Below are positions 9,824 to 17,875 of a DNA stretch of 64,000 nucleotides, in pieces. Origin of the DNA: Cellulophaga tyrosinoxydans (GTDB taxonomy: Bacteria; Bacteroidota; Bacteroidia; Flavobacteriales; Flavobacteriaceae); the NCBI RefSeq assembly GCF_900176415.1, contig NZ_FWXO01000002.1, positions 496,001 to 560,000 on the forward strand. Direction: 5' to 3'. How positions within the stretch are numbered: the first letter of the stretch is position 1; each line of letters opens with the position of its first letter. The notes beneath the pieces are model-generated. The model was not told where the DNA came from and did not search any database. It saw only the letters and a list, made by a program, of their open reading frames with translations. A program made the position numbers and the translations under genes.

Positions 9824-10243
9824 ATGATTTTATCAGTAATATTAAGTGGTATATTTCTAGTACTTGCCCTTATACATTTCAATTGGGTTATTGGTGGTAC
9901 ATTTGGTTTTGCTGCATCATTACCTACAAATGAAAATGGTGAAAGAGTATTAAATCCAAAAAAAATAGATAGTGCTATAGTGGCTATTGGGTTAACAACA
10001 TTTGCATTGTTTTATGCCTTTAAATCTGGAATATTGCAGTATAATTTACCTGAATGGATACTAAAATATGGAGGATGGATAATTCCTATATTATTTCTTT
10101 TGCGAGCAGTTGGTGATTTTAAATATGTTGGTGTTTTCAAAAAGATTCGGAAAACAGCTTTCGGAAAAATAGACACCAAATTATTTACCCCGCTATGCCT
10201 TACTATAGCAGTTTTTGGAATTTTTATACAATTGTACTACTAG
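9824..10243 (+). CDS. DUF3995 membrane protein
   Basis: The 139-residue product has four hydrophobic segments (about 1-22, 46-66, 80-98 and 118-138) and the N-terminal HFNWVIGGTFGFAASLP pattern of DUF3995 integral membrane proteins. An A-rich stretch (AGAGAAAAAAATAAAAAAA) precedes the ATG. Function is unknown. Neighbours are unrelated, so it probably stands alone. Confidence 0.75.
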   Translation: MILSVILSGIFLVLALIHFNWVIGGTFGFAASLPTNENGERVLNPKKIDSAIVAIGLTTFALFYAFKSGILQYNLPEWILKYGGWIIPILFLLRAVGDFKYVGVFKKIRKTAFGKIDTKLFTPLCLTIAVFGIFIQLYY

Positions 10244-10382
10244 AAAATCACGTATATAATCAAACAAATTATCACTACTAAAAAGTTAAATTAATGTGCT
10301 AAATTCATTAGTAAATAATATATATTAAGCGTTAACTTAACATTTTAACAATTAATGTGATTTGAGACAAATTCAAAAAACA

Positions 10383-10919
10383 ATGCACCAAATTTCTGAA
10401 GACATAAGTCTAATAACTATACAATTAAAAGATCAAAAAACATTATTTGAACTTATGTCCAGAATATATCCTCCCGTATATGCACACTATTGGCCAGACA
10501 ATGGCACTTGGTATTTAGATTCTCAATATTCTAAAGAGAATTTAAAAAAAGAATTAAGCAATCCTAACTCCAGCTATTACTTTATAAAATTTAAGAACAC
10601 TGAGGTAGGCATTCTAAGATTCTTGACCAACGAACCCCTAGAAGGTTTTACAGCAAAGAATGCAATTAAACTACATCGTATCTATATAGACTCCAACTTA
10701 CATGGAAAAGGGATCGGCAAAAAACTTATTTGTTGGCTTGAAGCAAATTATAAATCCAATATAAAAACTGTATTATGGCTAGAAGCCATGGAAATGCAAC
10801 AAACCGCAATTGATTTTTATGAGCATATGGGTTTTAAAAGAGTATCAAAATTTAAACTTGAAATAGACTATATGCTAGACAACATGAAAGGCATGTATAG
10901 AATGGCTAAAGACCTATAG
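10383..10919 (+). CDS. GNAT family N-acetyltransferase
   Basis: The roughly 178-residue protein shows the GNAT acetyl-CoA motif (HGKGIGKKLICWLE) after the strand LHRIYIDSN, and the C-terminal FYEHMGFKRVSKF segment. I chose the ATG at 10383; an in-frame TTG at 10362 would add seven residues but is less likely. The substrate (small molecule, peptide or protein N-terminus) cannot be inferred. There is no operon partner. Confidence 0.85.
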   Translation: MHQISEDISLITIQLKDQKTLFELMSRIYPPVYAHYWPDNGTWYLDSQYSKENLKKELSNPNSSYYFIKFKNTEVGILRFLTNEPLEGFTAKNAIKLHRIYIDSNLHGKGIGKKLICWLEANYKSNIKTVLWLEAMEMQQTAIDFYEHMGFKRVSKFKLEIDYMLDNMKGMYRMAKDL

Positions 10920-11020
10920 AATTATTCATAATTGTACCATTTATGGCTGTTTCCTACATCTATTGCCTCAAACTATAGGCTAAATAAAATGAAATATGGT
11001 GATTTATATTATTTGAAAGA

Positions 11021-12295
11021 CTAGAAAAAGTCGAACAGTGCTACGATTCCATTGTAAGAGATTACAAGAGAAAAGAATAACGCTGCTCCCAAACCTATAT
11101 TAAGCCAAATACCTGCTTTGTAAGTTTTCATTAATTTGGCATTATTGACTAAAAGTATTATCCCTAAAATAACCAGAGGCAATACAAAAACGTTAAATAC
11201 CTGTGAGAGTATTTGCATTTGTATGGGATTAGCACCAAAAATAGGAACTATTAGCGCAAAGCAACAAGCAATAGCAGTGATTATTTTAAACTGTTTAGAA
11301 GACGTATCTAATTCCCCAGATTGGTAATCCGCCAAAAGTATTGGGGCAATCAACAAACACGGAAATATAGAAGACAAACCAGCACTTAAGGTTCCAAAGA
11401 AAAATAAGGTTAATGCAAATTTACCTGCAACTGGCTCTAAAGTATTTACCATATCTAAAACTTTTGTCACCGGTTGCCCTTGATGAAATAAAGCACCACA
11501 AGCTACTGACATAACCGATGCGCTGATAATAAAAACAAGTGTGGCAGCAATAATTGCATCTTTCTTCTGTTGCTTTAAATTGCTTATATCCCATCCTTTT
11601 CCTTTAACAAATAATGGTCTTGATAAAAAAGTAGCTGCAGCCATGGTGGTACCAACAAAGGCAGCTACCATCATTTTACCACCTTCTACTTTGGGAATAC
11701 TAGGAATTAATCCTTTGGCCACGTCAATAGGTAAAGGATATACCATAAATAATGAAATTATAAATGATAGCCCCATAATGGTAACGAATATCACTAAAAT
11801 CTTTTCAAAAAATGTGTATTTTCCAACTAAGAGTAAACCGTACATAATAGCAATAACCAGTATTGCTACCACTAAAACTACTTCATATCTATTACCTGAT
11901 AAATTTGGAAAGTATATGACGATTATTTCATAAATAATATTTGCTGAAATACCCAGAATTCCCATTAATGAATTCCATTGACCAAAAGAAATACCTAAGA
12001 TGATTAATATGGCTATTAGCTTCCCCCATTTTAAATGTTTTTTAAATGCAAAAAGAGCTGTTTCTCCTGTTACCAAAGCATAATTACCATAAGCATACAT
12101 TAGAACACCCGAAAAAACACAACTAAGCAATAACACCCAAAGCAATTGCATACCATAGGTACTACCTGCCACAATCATAGAAGTAACACTACCTGTGCCA
12201 ATAGTATATCCAATGGCAAAAATCCCAGGGCCAAAGGCTAAAACAAGTGCAATAATTTTTTTAATCAATGAAGTTTTTTGCTTTGGTTGATCCAT
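11021..12295 (-). CDS. Nramp-related membrane transporter with altered metal site
   Basis: The 424-residue protein has about eleven hydrophobic segments and the Nramp start pattern GPGIFAIGY. Canonical Nramp metal transporters carry DPGN in helix 1 and a Met-Pro-His motif in helix 6. Here the helix-1 tetrad aligns with GTGS (residues 33-36), and the helix-6 region (about 205-225, MMVAAFVGTTMAAATF) lacks Met-Pro-His. It therefore belongs to the wider Nramp-related group rather than the Mn/Fe MntH type, and the substrate is open. It is divergent from the isomerase-RraA genes, with which it may share regulation. Confidence 0.8.
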   Translation of the reverse strand: MDQPKQKTSLIKKIIALVLAFGPGIFAIGYTIGTGSVTSMIVAGSTYGMQLLWVLLLSCVFSGVLMYAYGNYALVTGETALFAFKKHLKWGKLIAILIILGISFGQWNSLMGILGISANIIYEIIVIYFPNLSGNRYEVVLVVAILVIAIMYGLLLVGKYTFFEKILVIFVTIMGLSFIISLFMVYPLPIDVAKGLIPSIPKVEGGKMMVAAFVGTTMAAATFLSRPLFVKGKGWDISNLKQQKKDAIIAATLVFIISASVMSVACGALFHQGQPVTKVLDMVNTLEPVAGKFALTLFFFGTLSAGLSSIFPCLLIAPILLADYQSGELDTSSKQFKIITAIACCFALIVPIFGANPIQMQILSQVFNVFVLPLVILGIILLVNNAKLMKTYKAGIWLNIGLGAALFFSLVISYNGIVALFDFF

Positions 12296-12439
12296 AAGAT
12301 TGATTTTAAACGAATTATTTTCTTAAATTCTAGGGTGACTTTAAGAATAAATACTTAAATTGGTTATCCAGATTGGTTTACCAAAAATAAGTATATTATT
12401 GATATATGCAAGTTTTAGCACCATAAAGAATAGTTTTCT

Positions 12440-13423
12440 ATGAAAAAAACAGACGAAGATCAATCCAGCAACCAATACACGCGCCAACAATTCATGAAGC
12501 TATCCGCTCTTGGTTTAGCTTCCATTCCATTGTTCGGTTTTCATAATTTACCTAAAACAACTAAGAAAGTGGCCATACAGCCACTTAACGTACATCTTTT
12601 TTCGAAACATTTACAATTTTTGGAATACACCGAAATGGCTAAAACCGCAGCAGAAATGGGTTTTAGTGGCTTAGATGTTACGGTAAGGGACAAGGGGCAT
12701 GTACTCCCTGAGAATGTGGAAACTGATTTACCAAAAGTGGTTGCAGCTATGAAAACTTATGGTTTATCACCAGAAATGATTACTACAAACGTTTTAGATT
12801 CCAAAGACCAAAATAGCATAGCTATTGTAAATACTGCCAGCCAATTAGGATTTAAAAATTATCGTATGGGATGGCTAACATATCCTGATACTATGTCCAT
12901 TCCAGAAAGCATACTTCATTATAAAATGCTGTTTTCTAAATTAGAAGCCTTAAATAAAAGAGCTGGAATAACTGGAGTCTATCAAAACCATGCGGGAATG
13001 CATGTAGGTGCTCCCATATGGGATATACAGCAAATACTCTCCGATTGCGATCCAGAATATTTAGGTGCTCAATATGATATTCGCCATGCCGTAGTAGAAG
13101 GTGGAACATGTTGGGAATTAGGTCTTAATTTGATTCAACCACACATCAGAACCATTGTGATAAAAGATTTTAAATGGGGACAAGAAAACGGAAAATGGAA
13201 ACCGCTGAACGTGCCTTTAGGCGAAGGAATGGTAGATTTTAAACGCTACTTTTCGCTTCTCAAAAAAATGGGTATTACCAATCCAGCGATTTCATTACAT
13301 TGTGAGCATGATTTAGGAGGTGCAGAAACTGGAGAAATCACCATAACTATAGCTAAAAATGAAGTTATAAAACGCATAAAAAAAGATCTTACTTATCTAC
13401 AAACTGCTTGGGAACAAGCATAG
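12440..13423 (+). CDS. Exported sugar phosphate isomerase/epimerase-like TIM-barrel protein
   Basis: The 327-residue protein has an N-terminal export signal (TRQQFMKLSALGLASIPLFGF) resembling a Tat signal, although Arg-Gln replaces the usual twin Arg. The AP-endonuclease-2/xylose-isomerase-like TIM barrel follows (about 45-320). Candidate metal-site residues sit in YQNHAGMH, GAQYDIRHA, IVIKDFKW and ISLHCEHD. Such proteins commonly act in catabolism of sugars or cyclitols. The RraA-like gene starts 16 bp downstream and the Nramp-related gene is divergent, suggesting a small catabolic locus of unknown substrate. Confidence 0.8.
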   Translation: MKKTDEDQSSNQYTRQQFMKLSALGLASIPLFGFHNLPKTTKKVAIQPLNVHLFSKHLQFLEYTEMAKTAAEMGFSGLDVTVRDKGHVLPENVETDLPKVVAAMKTYGLSPEMITTNVLDSKDQNSIAIVNTASQLGFKNYRMGWLTYPDTMSIPESILHYKMLFSKLEALNKRAGITGVYQNHAGMHVGAPIWDIQQILSDCDPEYLGAQYDIRHAVVEGGTCWELGLNLIQPHIRTIVIKDFKWGQENGKWKPLNVPLGEGMVDFKRYFSLLKKMGITNPAISLHCEHDLGGAETGEITITIAKNEVIKRIKKDLTYLQTAWEQA

Positions 13424-13439
13424 TAAATTAAAAATACCC

Positions 13440-14150
13440 ATGACCAAACTATCCAAAGAAACGAGAGAAAAATTTAAATCTATTAGTACAGCTACGGTAG
13501 CGACAATACTCTTTAAACGAGGGTTAAAAAATCAGTTTATACAAGGAGTAACTCCTTTGCAAAAAGGTAAACCAACCATGGTGGGTGAAGCCTATACTTT
13601 GCGCTACATTCCGGCACGCGAAGATTTAAATCCGATTACGGTGTTTCAAGATCCAAAACATTTGCAACGAGTAGCCGTTGAAGAATGCCCTAAAGGAAGT
13701 GTATTGGTAATAGATAGCAGAAAAAACGCTCGAGCTGCCTCTGCAGGTTCTATACTTGCCACTCGTTTAATGGTACGTGGTGTAGCAGGTTTAGTTACCG
13801 ATGGCGGTTTTCGCGATTCTGCCGAAATTGCGGCATTGGCTATGCCATCCTTTCATCAAATGCCGTCGGCTCCAACCAATTTAACACTGCATCAAGCTAT
13901 TGCTATAAATGATCCTATTGCTTGTGGTGATGTAGCTGTTTTTCCTGGTGATATAATTTTGGGTGATGATGATGGTGTCATGGTAATACCAGCTAACATT
14001 GCAGATTCTGTAGCCGAAGAAGCTGTACAAATGACACTGTTTGAAAACTTTGTTTTAGAAAAAGTTAATGCTGGACATCAAATTATAGGATTATATCCAC
14101 TTACCAATGACGACATTAGAGCAGAATTTGAAGCATGGAAAAAAGCCTAG
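13440..14150 (+). CDS. RraA family protein / 4-hydroxy-4-methyl-2-oxoglutarate aldolase-like
   Basis: The 236-residue protein carries the RraA/HMG-aldolase fold: STATVATILFKRG at the N-terminus, GEAYTLRY, the metal/pyruvate-site region VTDGGFRDS (about 120-128) and the late GDIILGDDDGVMVIP signature. With the Arg and Asp of GGFRDS present, an aldolase or oxaloacetate decarboxylase role is more likely than RNase E inhibition. It lies 16 bp after the isomerase gene. Its stop codon overlaps that of the converging upp gene in a shared CTAG. Confidence 0.85.
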   Translation: MTKLSKETREKFKSISTATVATILFKRGLKNQFIQGVTPLQKGKPTMVGEAYTLRYIPAREDLNPITVFQDPKHLQRVAVEECPKGSVLVIDSRKNARAASAGSILATRLMVRGVAGLVTDGGFRDSAEIAALAMPSFHQMPSAPTNLTLHQAIAINDPIACGDVAVFPGDIILGDDDGVMVIPANIADSVAEEAVQMTLFENFVLEKVNAGHQIIGLYPLTNDDIRAEFEAWKKA

Positions 14151-14800
14151 AGTTTCTGCCCATAAGCCAAATCGCCGGCATCGCCTAATCCAGGGACAAT
14201 ATAGCCTTTCGTATTTAGTTTTTCGTCTACAGCCGCAATCCATAAATGGGTGGTTTTAGGAAAAACTGCATCCACATAGTCAACACCTTCTGTAGAACCA
14301 ATTACCGAAACAATATGGATTTGTTTTGGAGTACCATGATCTTTTAATCCCTTTAAAACATTCTCTAAAGTTCTACCAGTGGCAAGCATTGGATCCACCA
14401 ATAATAAAGTTTTTCCTTCTAAGTTAGGCGCAGCAAAATAATTAACTATTACTTCAAAATCATCTGAGTTGTTTTCATGATGACGATAGGCTGAAATAAA
14501 GCCGTTTTCAGCGTCATCAAAATAATTAAGTATTCCTTGATGAAAAGGCAGCCCAGCTCTCAAAATTGAACAAATAACAATATCTGAAGCTGCTAATGGT
14601 ATTGCTTTTTCTCCTAAAGGAGTTGTAATAGAATGTTCTTGGTATTGCAAACTTTTACTTAATTCATAACTCAGCACCTCTCCCACTCGTTCTATATTTT
14701 TCCGAAAGCGCATACTGTCTTTTTGAATAGTAGTATCTCTTAATTCGGCTATGAATTTGTTTAATATAGAATTCTGTTGCTCAAAGTTATGGATTATCAT
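14147..14800 (-). CDS. upp: Uracil phosphoribosyltransferase
   Basis: Converts uracil and PRPP to UMP in pyrimidine salvage in the cytoplasm. The 217-residue sequence carries the PRPP-binding motif LLVDPMLATGRT and the C-terminal uracil-binding stretch YIVPGLGDAGDLAYG, both diagnostic, with SILRAGLPF in the middle. Its 3' end overlaps that of the RraA-like gene on the other strand by 4 bp. Confidence 0.95.
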   Translation of the reverse strand: MIIHNFEQQNSILNKFIAELRDTTIQKDSMRFRKNIERVGEVLSYELSKSLQYQEHSITTPLGEKAIPLAASDIVICSILRAGLPFHQGILNYFDDAENGFISAYRHHENNSDDFEVIVNYFAAPNLEGKTLLLVDPMLATGRTLENVLKGLKDHGTPKQIHIVSVIGSTEGVDYVDAVFPKTTHLWIAAVDEKLNTKGYIVPGLGDAGDLAYGQKL

Positions 14801-14941
14801 AAAAGCTTAGTTTGGTCTAAAATTAAGCTTTTATAAAGTGAAATAAAACAGACGATTAATGATTTACACTAAAATAGTATTAATGATCACGCCCATAGTT
14901 CATTATTTTGCTTGGAACTATAAAAAGCTAAAACTGTTGGC

Positions 14942-16903
14942 TTATTTTTGATATACAATAAATTCAGACCTTCTGTTTAAAGCATGATCTGCATCTGAAC
15001 AAATAACATCATTGCCACATTTGTTTACCAATTGTTTTTCACCATAGCCTTTACCGGTAATTCTATCTTCAGAAATACCCATACTCACTATATATTGCAC
15101 GGTTGATTTTGCTCTACGATCCGACAACCATAGGTTATAGTGATCACTATCGCGACTATCGGAATGCGATCCAACCTCAACACGAGCGTTAGGATTCTCC
15201 TTCATATAGCTAACAACCTTATCAAGTTCTAAGTAAGATTCCGGATTTAAATAGGAACTATTTATATTAAAGTAAATGGGTTTTAATTTTAATATTTCAA
15301 CTAAATCTGCACCAATAACAGAAGATTCATCTCCTCTCTCCATGGCAATTAAAAAATTCAGTTCTTGCAAAGTTTCATCAATGGCATCAATTGGCGTGAT
15401 TAAATAAGCTGTTTCATCATTATATCCATCAACCTCAGCTACAAAGCGGTATTTTTTATTAGGAAATTCTATAGGCGTAGTAAATTTACCTTCTTTATCT
15501 GTTTCAATTTCAACAAGACTATTTTGTGCATAGTCATAGATAGTAACTTTAGCAAAAGGTATTGGAGTACCTAATTTTTTATCGATAACGGTACCATTAA
15601 TTTGCGAGGTTATCTCTGTAGTTTTAGGGATTAACTTTTCAAAAGTAAATGCATAAATATCATCATCACCCATGCCACCTGCACGATTAGAGGCAAAAAA
15701 TCCGTTTAACGTTTCATCATTTAAAACAATCGAAAAATCATCTTCTTTACTATTTACAGGTTCTCCTAGATTGGAAACTTCATCATTATCAAAATCATAA
15801 CTATATAAATCAAGTCCGCCTAAACCGGGATGCCCATCTGAAGCAAAATATAAAGTTCCTTCTGAGGCCATAAATGGAAAAGTTTCTCGAGCTTCGGTAT
15901 TAATAGTTTTGCCCAAATTTTCTGGTGTACCAAAAGTACCATCCTCGTTTATAGCTACTTTAAAAATATCCGATGCACCATAACTAGGTTTCATATCTGA
16001 TGCAAAATATAATGTTTTTTCATCAGCACTTAAACTTGGGTGTGCCGTAGAATAATTGTCACTATTAAATGGCAATTCGGTTACCATTCCCCAAACCCCG
16101 TTTTGAAGTGTTGCTCGGTATATTTTAAGTCTGCTTAATCCCGTTTCGTCTTCTACAAAATTGCCCTTTTTACTATTATTTCTAGTAAAATATACCGTAG
16201 TCCCATCTTTAGTAAATGCTGTTGATGATTCATGGGTTTTTGAGTTTAGTTCTTTAGCAAATACTTCAGGTATTTTAAAAGCACCTTCCTCATTAGTAGA
16301 ATCCGCCTTATATAAATTTAGGTAGGCTTTGTTTGTCCATTTATGAATATTATTTACCAATAACCCTGTATCTCTTGCACTTGCAAAAACTAGGTTGCCT
16401 TGGTAAAACGATGGGGCGAACTCTGACTCTTTTGTATTAATATTAATTTTTTTAAGCGAAAAGCGTAAGGTCTTAGATTTTATTTGCTCTAAATAATCAG
16501 CATTTTCGTCAAATTTCTGTGCTCTGGAATCTTGACTCTTTATTTTCTGAAATTTTCTCATAAAAGCATCAGACTTCTTATAATCTTCTAATGATTTTAA
16601 CGATTGGGCGTATCTAAAATAATATTCAGCACCAACCGATACTGCGTTTAAATCGAACAATTTGCCATACCATTCGGCAGCTTTTGCGTAATTGGCATTA
16701 TTGAAATTAGCATCACCTAAATTCTTAAAAATTACATCAGACTCATACCCTTTTGCAACTAATTCTTCGTAGCTAGCAATGGCTAAGGCATAAGAATGAT
16801 TATTAAAATTTTCTTCTGCTTTCTTCAAACCAGCATCTTGAGCATGACCAAAAGATAACGCGCCAAAAAAACATAGTAAGTAATTGTATATTGTTTTTTT
16901 CAT
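14942..16903 (-). CDS. OmpA family protein with PD40 propeller (T9SS-linked)
   Basis: The 653-residue envelope protein has a signal peptide (1-21, ending GHAQ), tetratricopeptide-like helices (about 22-135), a PD40/WD40-like propeller (about 160-420, with SLSADEKTLYFASD blades), a carboxypeptidase-regulatory-like beta domain (about 430-510) and a C-terminal OmpA peptidoglycan-binding domain (about 535-653; VEVGSHSDSRDSDHYNLWLSD). It follows the PorP/SprF gene by 2 bp. This three-gene order (large adhesin, PorP/SprF, OmpA) is the usual arrangement for type-B T9SS substrates and their partner proteins. Confidence 0.88.
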   Translation of the reverse strand: MKKTIYNYLLCFFGALSFGHAQDAGLKKAEENFNNHSYALAIASYEELVAKGYESDVIFKNLGDANFNNANYAKAAEWYGKLFDLNAVSVGAEYYFRYAQSLKSLEDYKKSDAFMRKFQKIKSQDSRAQKFDENADYLEQIKSKTLRFSLKKININTKESEFAPSFYQGNLVFASARDTGLLVNNIHKWTNKAYLNLYKADSTNEEGAFKIPEVFAKELNSKTHESSTAFTKDGTTVYFTRNNSKKGNFVEDETGLSRLKIYRATLQNGVWGMVTELPFNSDNYSTAHPSLSADEKTLYFASDMKPSYGASDIFKVAINEDGTFGTPENLGKTINTEARETFPFMASEGTLYFASDGHPGLGGLDLYSYDFDNDEVSNLGEPVNSKEDDFSIVLNDETLNGFFASNRAGGMGDDDIYAFTFEKLIPKTTEITSQINGTVIDKKLGTPIPFAKVTIYDYAQNSLVEIETDKEGKFTTPIEFPNKKYRFVAEVDGYNDETAYLITPIDAIDETLQELNFLIAMERGDESSVIGADLVEILKLKPIYFNINSSYLNPESYLELDKVVSYMKENPNARVEVGSHSDSRDSDHYNLWLSDRRAKSTVQYIVSMGISEDRITGKGYGEKQLVNKCGNDVICSDADHALNRRSEFIVYQK

Positions 16904-16905
16904 GC

Positions 16906-17862
16906 TTAAAAGAATCTTGGTGTTAATGCATTTCTATTTCGAGATTTGAATTCGTATCTTAAGAAAACTTCAAAAGATCCATCATTAAAACGTTTACTAC
17001 CCAATGCACTTGTTTCACGATCATAAGCTAAACCAGCCATAAAGCGTTCTGATATTTGAAAGCCTACTAAAGCACTGAAGGCCGCATCCCAACGGTATCC
17101 GGCGCCTATAGAAAATTTTTCATTGTATAGAAAAGTTGCAGATATATCTGTTTGTAATGGAGCTCCATTAACTGCTTTAAAAAGAATCGCCGGCTTTAAT
17201 TTTAAATTATAATTTAAATCAAAAACATAACCAGATATTAGATACCAATTCATACGTTCTGTTCCAATATAAGATGTTGATCCTGATGAATTATCAAAAT
17301 GTTCTGTTTCCAAAAAGTTAGGAATAGAAAGTCCGGCATAGAAACGCTCGTTATGAAAATAAACGCCTGCTCCAAAATTTGGTGAAAACTTCTTATCAAT
17401 TGTCTCCATACCTGGTGGTGCTGTAGACGGATTAAAGTTTCTTAATTTATTAAAATCGATATTCAAAAAATGTCCTCCAGCTTTTAATCCAAAAGATAAT
17501 TTATTGTTTTCAGAAGTTAATACAGTGTATGAAAAAGTAGCATCAAAATAAGTATCTTGATTTGTTCCATTACCAATTTCATCATTTACTATAGAAATAC
17601 CCGCTCCTACCTTATTAGAAATTGGACTATGTATATTAAAGGTTTGTGTTGTTGGCGCCCCATCTAATCCGACCCATTGCGAGCGGTGTAATGCCGCAAT
17701 ACTCAAAGCTCCACGAGAACCAGCATAGGCAGGGTTCACGGCCAAAGTATTGTACATATACTGCGTATACTGTGCGTCTTGTTGTGCAGTAACTGTTCCG
17801 AACAACGGTAGCATCACTAGCGCGAGTATTAGTATTATTTTTATATAGTTACGAAGTTTCAT
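16906..17862 (-). CDS. PorP/SprF family T9SS outer-membrane protein
   Basis: The protein belongs to the PorP/SprF family, whose members help secrete or attach a partner adhesin at the cell surface. The start is set at ATG 17862 (MKLRNYIKIILILALVML) because it begins a signal peptide; an upstream in-frame start at 17922 would overlap the adhesin gene by 47 bp and place 20 polar residues ahead of the signal. The mature region opens with QDAQYTQYMYNTLAVNPAYAG, the family hallmark, and continues with barrel strands. About 318 residues. It sits 13 bp after the adhesin gene and 2 bp before the OmpA gene. Confidence 0.92.
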   Translation of the reverse strand: MKLRNYIKIILILALVMLPLFGTVTAQQDAQYTQYMYNTLAVNPAYAGSRGALSIAALHRSQWVGLDGAPTTQTFNIHSPISNKVGAGISIVNDEIGNGTNQDTYFDATFSYTVLTSENNKLSFGLKAGGHFLNIDFNKLRNFNPSTAPPGMETIDKKFSPNFGAGVYFHNERFYAGLSIPNFLETEHFDNSSGSTSYIGTERMNWYLISGYVFDLNYNLKLKPAILFKAVNGAPLQTDISATFLYNEKFSIGAGYRWDAAFSALVGFQISERFMAGLAYDRETSALGSKRFNDGSFEVFLRYEFKSRNRNALTPRFF

Positions 17863-17875
17863 GAATTTCGTTGTA

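Noticed and set aside
11541-11933. Plus-strand frame of 130 codons
   Set aside because: It is antisense to the hydrophobic Nramp-related gene, which has clear family signatures.
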